A stretch of 64,000 bases of DNA, taken from positions 744,001-808,000 of the forward strand of contig NZ_JBDOQP010000001.1 of assembly GCF_039839275.1 (NCBI RefSeq), given 5' to 3'. A model generated the notes under the pieces. It saw nothing but the letters and a program-made list of their open reading frames with translations, searched no databases and was not told the DNA's origin. This document shows, piece after piece, positions 59,599-64,000 of the stretch (position 1 is the stretch's first letter; each line of letters opens with the position of its first letter). This stretch comes from Aerobium sp039839275. Its GTDB lineage: Bacteria; Pseudomonadota; Alphaproteobacteria; Rhizobiales; Rhizobiaceae. The position numbers and the translations under genes were made by a program.

Positions 59599-60552
59599 CT
59601 AGGTATCTTGCTTGCCAAAGATGCTGCGGATGACATTGCGAATCCAGCGCAGCCCTGGATCATTGGCTTTGTCCTCCGGCCAGGCCAGAAACATCTTCAG
59701 TTTCGGATAGTCGAAAGGTGCGGGCAGTACCCGAAGCCTGTAGATCGGCGCCACCAGCTTGGCATATCGCTTGGGAACGACGGCGATCAGGTTCGAGATG
59801 GAGACGGTGGTCGCGAGATCGGAGGCGTTGGGCAGGACGCAGACTTCCCGGCGCGTGAGGCTTTCCGCCATCAGCATGTGGGGCACCTGAAGACGCCGTT
59901 GGATCTGGCTCTTGAGAACGGCATGGCCGCTGGCTTCAAAAAGCTCTCGTGTCAGCTCATGCCCGATGGTCGGATGGCCTTCCCGCACGATGCAGACAGC
60001 CTCGGCCTCCGCGACAGGCTCGAAAACGAGGCCCGGCGTCTTTTGTGGATAGACGTCAAGCATGAGGTCGGCCTCACCGCTGGCAAGACCGTCATGCGGT
60101 CGCATCCAGTCGGGCGTGATGATCTCGACGCTGCAACTGGACTCCGGGTGATCGAGAATGCGCAGCAGCGGGGGAAGGACCGACGGCACGCTGTAGTCGT
60201 GGAGGATGAGCCTGAAGTGCCTGTTGGCCGTGCGGACATCGAAATCGGCTTCCAACTGCAGTCCGCCCCGCAGGGTGTTCAACGCCTCGGCGATCGGACC
60301 TGCCAGACTTAGCGCGAAGGGCGTCGGACGGACGCCACGATCGAAACGCACAAAGAGCTTATCGGAAAACTGTGCGCGCAAGCGGTTCAGAGCATTGCTC
60401 ACCGTCGGCTGGCTCATGCCGAGTGTCTGCGCGGCCTGGCTCACGCTGCCGGTCTTGTGGATCGCCTCGAAGATCACAAGCAGGTTGAGATCGACCCGGC
60501 GCAGGTCGCGTGCGTGAGCACCATTGGGAGTGTCAGACGGCGAGTCATTCAT
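59599..60552 (-). CDS. LysR-family regulator, NodD-like architecture, 317 aa
   Basis: Winged helix in residues about 18-78 (LRRVDLNLLVIFEAIHKTGS, VSQAAQTLGMSQPTVSNALN, RLRAQFSDKLFVRFDRGV), then the periplasmic-binding-like effector domain. The opening DLNLL and the FVRFDRGVRPTP stretch place it in the NodD/LeuO-type branch. It is divergent from the giant adhesin gene across a 207-bp promoter region that contains GCCTA-N18-TAGGC (60640-60667) and a repeated ATATCA, plausible LTTR contacts. Control of the adhesin is inference from position. Confidence 0.9.
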   Translation of the reverse strand: MNDSPSDTPNGAHARDLRRVDLNLLVIFEAIHKTGSVSQAAQTLGMSQPTVSNALNRLRAQFSDKLFVRFDRGVRPTPFALSLAGPIAEALNTLRGGLQLEADFDVRTANRHFRLILHDYSVPSVLPPLLRILDHPESSCSVEIITPDWMRPHDGLASGEADLMLDVYPQKTPGLVFEPVAEAEAVCIVREGHPTIGHELTRELFEASGHAVLKSQIQRRLQVPHMLMAESLTRREVCVLPNASDLATTVSISNLIAVVPKRYAKLVAPIYRLRVLPAPFDYPKLKMFLAWPEDKANDPGLRWIRNVIRSIFGKQDT

Positions 60553-60759
60553 TTTCAGATCGAATGTCCTGAGTGCGGAGGCATATCGCGAATAGTGCAG
60601 CGTGGTGTGTCAGGCGGCGAAAGATATCAATCGCCGTCTGCCTATCGCAGCAATATTCCGGGTAGGCATATCACATATCAAAATAATGGCCATTGCACTT
60701 GAGCAGTTGCGACGTCATCGAAGCCATCAACTCATTGCATAGGGAAGAGGGTGATTAGT

Positions 60760-63700
60760 ATGGCTGGTGGTGCAGGCGGAGGGAATCCGGCGGATGCTGG
60801 TGCCGGTGGTGTGTCGCAGCCATTGGGGCCGGGCGCTGCTGGTAAAGATGCCGTTGAAATCCAGAGCAGTCTTACGGGCGGTGGTGGCGGCGGTGCTGGG
60901 CAAGCCGGCGGTGCGGGTGGCCGTGGCCAAAGCGGGTTTACCGCGTCGGGAGGGAACGGTGGTTCGGGCGGAAGCCATGGAGGGGTTGGGGCCGGACTTC
61001 CAAATTCGGACTTTCTGGGCACCAACGGTGGCGACGGTTCTGAGCCAGTGAGATTCGGCAACGGCGGCGGCGGCGGGGCCGGAGGATATGGCTATGTCGA
61101 GACCAACGGTGGAGATCTCGAAGCGGCTCTCGACATCACTGGCGGGAATGGCGGCAGGGGTGGAGATGGCTTGAGTGGATTCTCCGGTGGATACGGCGGG
61201 GATGGTGGCGTCGGACTGTACCTCATCGGCACGCGGTCAAGCCTGACGATCAGCGGCAATGTCTCTGGCGGCAACGGCGGCCAACATGGCGGTCCATATA
61301 ATCAGGAAGGAAACGGCGCTTCAGGCGGCACGGGCATCTATGGGCAGGATCTTACAATTACAATCGACGGGGGCACTGTCGCTGGTGGCCAAAGCCCCGG
61401 GACGAATGCACATGCCAGTGCAATCACCTTTGCCGGTGGAGTCAATCACCTTGCGTTGAAGAACAACTGGCAGCTCGATGGCGCTCTCGAAGTTCAAGCA
61501 GGATCGCTCACCCTCGGCCAGGATGAAGACATCAGCCTCGGCAATTCAATTACGGGTAGTGGGTCTGTCATAAAGGAAGGCACCGGTACGCTTACCCTCA
61601 CCGGCGTCAATTCATTCACCGGTGGCTTGACACTCAGCGAGGGAATGCTCGCGGTTGATGGCTCAGTCACGTCTTCGATTGTTGCCTTGGCTGGCACGCA
61701 ACTGAACGGCGAAGGTTCCACTGGCGCTGTGTCGATCGAATCCGGAGCGACATTGGCTGCCGGAAACAGCGTCGGCGTTCTCTCCACTGGCGATCTCCAC
61801 CTTCATGCCGGATCAACGCTTCAGGTGGAGATCGCAGGAACCGCGTCGGACCAGTATGACCAGATCGATGTTGAAGGGACCGTGACACTGGCTGGCGAAC
61901 TCGACCTGTCCTTCCTCGACTCGTTCGCGCCAGCTATCGGCCACAGCTTCATCATCATTGATAATGATGATGGTGATGGGGTGTCCGGCTCTTTCGTAGG
62001 ATTGGCAGAAGACTCGATCGTTCGTTTCGACGGCCAAGACTTTCAGATCACATATCAAGGCGGCGACGGAAATGACGTTTCCCTGACCGCAATCGGAGAA
62101 GCTCCGACCGCGATTGCACTGGACTCGGTGACCGTCGATCCGACTTCTGCTGGCCCGTACGGAACCGTCGGCACCTTCACGACGTCGGATCCCGATGCGG
62201 GCGACACCCACAGCTACAGCCTGGTCTCAGGCGGTGCCGACAACAGCCTTTTCTCCGTAGTCGGTGATGAATTAAGACTGAACGATTTTGCAACTGTCTC
62301 GGAAGGCGACTACGACATTCGCATTCGCACGACCGATGCTGATGGCCTGACGTTCGAAGAAGACTTCACCATCTCGGTCGACGTTCATCCAACCATCACG
62401 TCAGTGGAGGGACCGGCAGAAGGCAGCTATCAAACTGGAGACACACTGAGCTTTACGGTGAATTTCAGCGAGCACGTTCAGCTGACGGGCGATTTTCAGC
62501 CTGTCGTCTTTCTCGCTATCGGCGAAGCATATAAGTTTGTCCCGCTCGTTTCGCCCACTGAGACGTTTTTCACTCAATCGACGTTCGAGTATGTCGTCCA
62601 GGCTGGCGATCAGGACCTGGACGGCATTCAGCTTGGCTTCGAGCAATCCTACGGCTCCTACGTGGATGAGGCCGGCAACAAGCTGAACTCCATGGTCGAC
62701 GATCACTTTCCACTCGACTTCGACCCGACAGATATCACCGTCAACGACAAAGCCAACTATGCACCAACTGCGCTTACTCTGGATTCGCAGACAGTGGCTC
62801 ATTCGGAAGGTGCAAACGCGACCGTTGGCACATTCACGACGACGGATTCCGATGCGGACGATTCGCATAGCTATAGCCTAGTCGACGGGGGCGCAGACAA
62901 CGCTCTTTTCGCGATCAACGGCGAGGCACTCACCATCAATGATCCCGCTTCGCTCACGCAAGGTGAATATGACATTCGTGTCCGCACGACGGATGCAGCC
63001 GGCCTTACGTTCGAAAATGACTTCACCATCTCGGTCGACGACAATATCCAGCCAGCAATTACTTTCGTGGATGGACCGGCAGCCGGAAACTATGTGACGG
63101 GCGATGTTCTGCGTTTCACCGTCAACTTCAGCGAGAATGTTCGCTACACAGGCGAATCCACACCTTTCTTCAACGTGTTTCTGGATGGGAAGACTGTCGA
63201 GACCGAGCTCTTGCCGCAAGCTGACGGGTACGAGAGCGAATTTGTGTTCGAATACCAAATCCAGGCTGCTGACGTCGATCTGGATGGGCTTGATGGAACG
63301 AATTTTCAAGTCCGCCCCTTCGAGGATGCGGCGGGCAACCCCAATCGCTATGGTTGGTTCCAAAGCAATTATGATTTAGGCAGCATAACGGTCAACGTTC
63401 CGACCGGCGGCAGCCCTAACCCTAACCCTAACCCTAACCCTAATCCAGGTCCCGATCCCGATACAGATCCCGATCTGGGTGCTGGCCCACCAATATTCAT
63501 TCCCGGCAGTGTGGTAGCGGTGGGGGCAACCGCGAACGCCGACGGATCGCCGGTCACCGTCATCGGCAACCCCGATACGGTCGACGAGGTGCAGATTGAT
63601 GGCAGCGTTGTCCTGGGCGAGGATCTCGAAAACGCCTATCTCATGGGCGAGGGCGACTATTCCGTCGAGGGCAACGAACTCGACAATGTCATCTACGGCA

Positions 63701-64000
63701 ACTCCGGCAACACCACGATCATCGCCAGTGGCGGCAACGACACTGTCGATGGAGGGTGGGGCGACAACGTCGTGCGCTTCGGCGGCCCGTCTTCCGACTA
63801 TGAGATGGCGATTGTCGACGGTGTCGCCGAGGTAACGACGGTGGCGACGGGTGACGTCACCCGCATCGCCAACGTCGCCGAGCTGGAGTTTGCCGACGGC
63901 AGCGTGCCGCTGTTCGCAACCAGCCAGGTCGTTATCGCCGGTCTGTATGAAACCTTCCTCGGCCGCGAACTCGATCCGGACGGGTTTGCTTTCTGGATGG
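60760..64000 (+). CDS. Giant glycine-rich cadherin-like calcium-binding protein, N-terminal 1,080 residues (runs off window)
   Basis: No stop is met from ATG 60760 to the window end. Order: a Gly-rich segment (1-210), a beta-helical region with an autotransporter-like PATR repeat (about 255-340: GTGTLTLTGVNSFTGGLTLS, then GATLAAGNSVGVLSTGDL), two cadherin/Ig-like units of 220 residues from 448 and 668, a Pro/Asn/Asp linker (about 885-910), RTX-like sequence (about 970-1010: NVIYGNSGNT, GGNDTVDGGWGDN), and the start of a DUF4214 domain (LYETFLGRELDPDGFAFW). There is no signal peptide, so type I secretion is likely. No T1SS genes are in view. GTG 60751 is an alternative start. Confidence 0.88.
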   Translation, partial: MAGGAGGGNPADAGAGGVSQPLGPGAAGKDAVEIQSSLTGGGGGGAGQAGGAGGRGQSGFTASGGNGGSGGSHGGVGAGLPNSDFLGTNGGDGSEPVRFGNGGGGGAGGYGYVETNGGDLEAALDITGGNGGRGGDGLSGFSGGYGGDGGVGLYLIGTRSSLTISGNVSGGNGGQHGGPYNQEGNGASGGTGIYGQDLTITIDGGTVAGGQSPGTNAHASAITFAGGVNHLALKNNWQLDGALEVQAGSLTLGQDEDISLGNSITGSGSVIKEGTGTLTLTGVNSFTGGLTLSEGMLAVDGSVTSSIVALAGTQLNGEGSTGAVSIESGATLAAGNSVGVLSTGDLHLHAGSTLQVEIAGTASDQYDQIDVEGTVTLAGELDLSFLDSFAPAIGHSFIIIDNDDGDGVSGSFVGLAEDSIVRFDGQDFQITYQGGDGNDVSLTAIGEAPTAIALDSVTVDPTSAGPYGTVGTFTTSDPDAGDTHSYSLVSGGADNSLFSVVGDELRLNDFATVSEGDYDIRIRTTDADGLTFEEDFTISVDVHPTITSVEGPAEGSYQTGDTLSFTVNFSEHVQLTGDFQPVVFLAIGEAYKFVPLVSPTETFFTQSTFEYVVQAGDQDLDGIQLGFEQSYGSYVDEAGNKLNSMVDDHFPLDFDPTDITVNDKANYAPTALTLDSQTVAHSEGANATVGTFTTTDSDADDSHSYSLVDGGADNALFAINGEALTINDPASLTQGEYDIRVRTTDAAGLTFENDFTISVDDNIQPAITFVDGPAAGNYVTGDVLRFTVNFSENVRYTGESTPFFNVFLDGKTVETELLPQADGYESEFVFEYQIQAADVDLDGLDGTNFQVRPFEDAAGNPNRYGWFQSNYDLGSITVNVPTGGSPNPNPNPNPNPGPDPDTDPDLGAGPPIFIPGSVVAVGATANADGSPVTVIGNPDTVDEVQIDGSVVLGEDLENAYLMGEGDYSVEGNELDNVIYGNSGNTTIIASGGNDTVDGGWGDNVVRFGGPSSDYEMAIVDGVAEVTTVATGDVTRIANVAELEFADGSVPLFATSQVVIAGLYETFLGRELDPDGFAFWM
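62101..63400 (+). repeat. Two tandem 660-bp units inside the adhesin gene
   Basis: Unit one starts at 62101 and unit two at 62761, exactly 660 bp (220 codons) apart. Each has a cadherin-like part (GTVGTFTTSDPDAGDTHSYS against ATVGTFTTTDSDADDSHSYS; YDIRIRTTDADGLTFEEDF against YDIRVRTTDAAGLTFENDF) and an Ig-like part (GDTLSFTVNFSEHV against GDVLRFTVNFSENV). The DNA is diverged, so the duplication is not recent. The second unit ends near 63400. Confidence 0.85.
63414..63443 (+). repeat. Five tandem CCCTAA hexamers in the adhesin linker
   Basis: CCCTAA repeated five times without interruption encodes a Pro-Asn dipeptide repeat linking the cadherin-like part to the RTX-like part. The same hexamer is the vertebrate telomere repeat, but here it is simply a short in-frame microsatellite, prone to slippage in whole-hexamer steps that preserve the frame. 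Confidence 0.9.

Noticed and set aside
63414..63443. CCCTAA repeats as a sign of eukaryotic telomere contamination or a linear replicon end.
   Set aside because: Only five copies, in frame inside a bacterial coding sequence that continues on both sides.
1..64000. CRISPR arrays, prophage, integrase or conjugation genes.
   Set aside because: None were found when reading both strands; no regular direct repeats with spacers occur.

Overview
The window looks like about 64 kb of chromosome from a GC-rich alphaproteobacterium of the Hyphomicrobiales (Rhizobiales), probably near Mesorhizobium, Aminobacter or Nitratireductor. This is an inference from family content: a bcsN-type cellulose operon, an EcfG-like ECF sigma factor, HWE-family histidine kinase, tripartite tricarboxylate transporter (TTT), DUF2934, and many genes overlapping as ATGA or GTGA. 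I see no rRNA, tRNA, CRISPR array, insertion sequence or integrase.

Layout. (1) 1-15.2 kb: alpha-glucan and trehalose metabolism. treZ (partial)-malQ-treY run on the plus strand, glgA and a DUF2934 protein on the minus strand, then glgE, a treS-maltokinase fusion and glgB on the plus strand. Together they can turn glycogen or maltodextrin into trehalose (TreY/TreZ), interconvert trehalose and maltose (TreS), phosphorylate maltose (maltokinase domain), and build glucan from maltose-1-phosphate (GlgE, GlgB) or ADP-glucose (GlgA). (2) 15.2-23 kb: an EcfG-like sigma factor, then a TTT uptake system with a GntR/FCD regulator, divergent from an HMG-CoA lyase family gene, a CoA-transferase and an aldo/keto reductase; this reads as one carboxylic acid catabolic locus. 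(3) 23.3-26.2 kb: a two-domain KaiC-like ATPase translationally coupled to an HWE kinase and a receiver protein. (4) 26.3-35.1 kb: cellulose synthesis (bcsN, bcsA with PilZ, bcsB, bcsZ, a TPR protein). (5) 35.2-38.5 kb: a DUF5996-GNAT protein, a pirin and a LysR regulator. (6) 38.9-55.5 kb: a dense stress-protection island with PRC-barrel, DsbA-like, peroxiredoxin, HdeD, aldo/keto reductase, Kef-type antiporter, BON, three Hsp20, CbpA/CbpM, DnaK/GrpE, Crp/Fnr, LuxR and universal stress genes. (7) 55.5-60.5 kb: signalling genes, including a GlxA-type regulator with a truncated tandem copy, a LOV-GGDEF-EAL photoreceptor and a LysR regulator. (8) 60.8 kb to the end: the start of a very large glycine-rich, cadherin-like, calcium-binding surface or secreted protein.

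The most interesting observation is in region 6. Six nearly identical sites, reading toward the gene as AAACTGACGRBCRTCAA or close to it, lie about 70-110 bp before the start codons of six separate transcription units (PRC-barrel, hdeD, BON, hsp20 operon, dnaK-grpE, usp), always in the same orientation relative to the gene. They resemble FNR/FixK boxes (TTGA-N6-TCAA). A Crp/Fnr gene without FNR-type cluster cysteines lies inside the island and is the obvious candidate regulator. This suggests a compact, locally encoded stress regulon. A second theme is c-di-GMP: BcsA carries a PilZ domain, and the LOV protein has a degenerate GGDEF and an intact EAL, so light-dependent control of cellulose is a testable idea.
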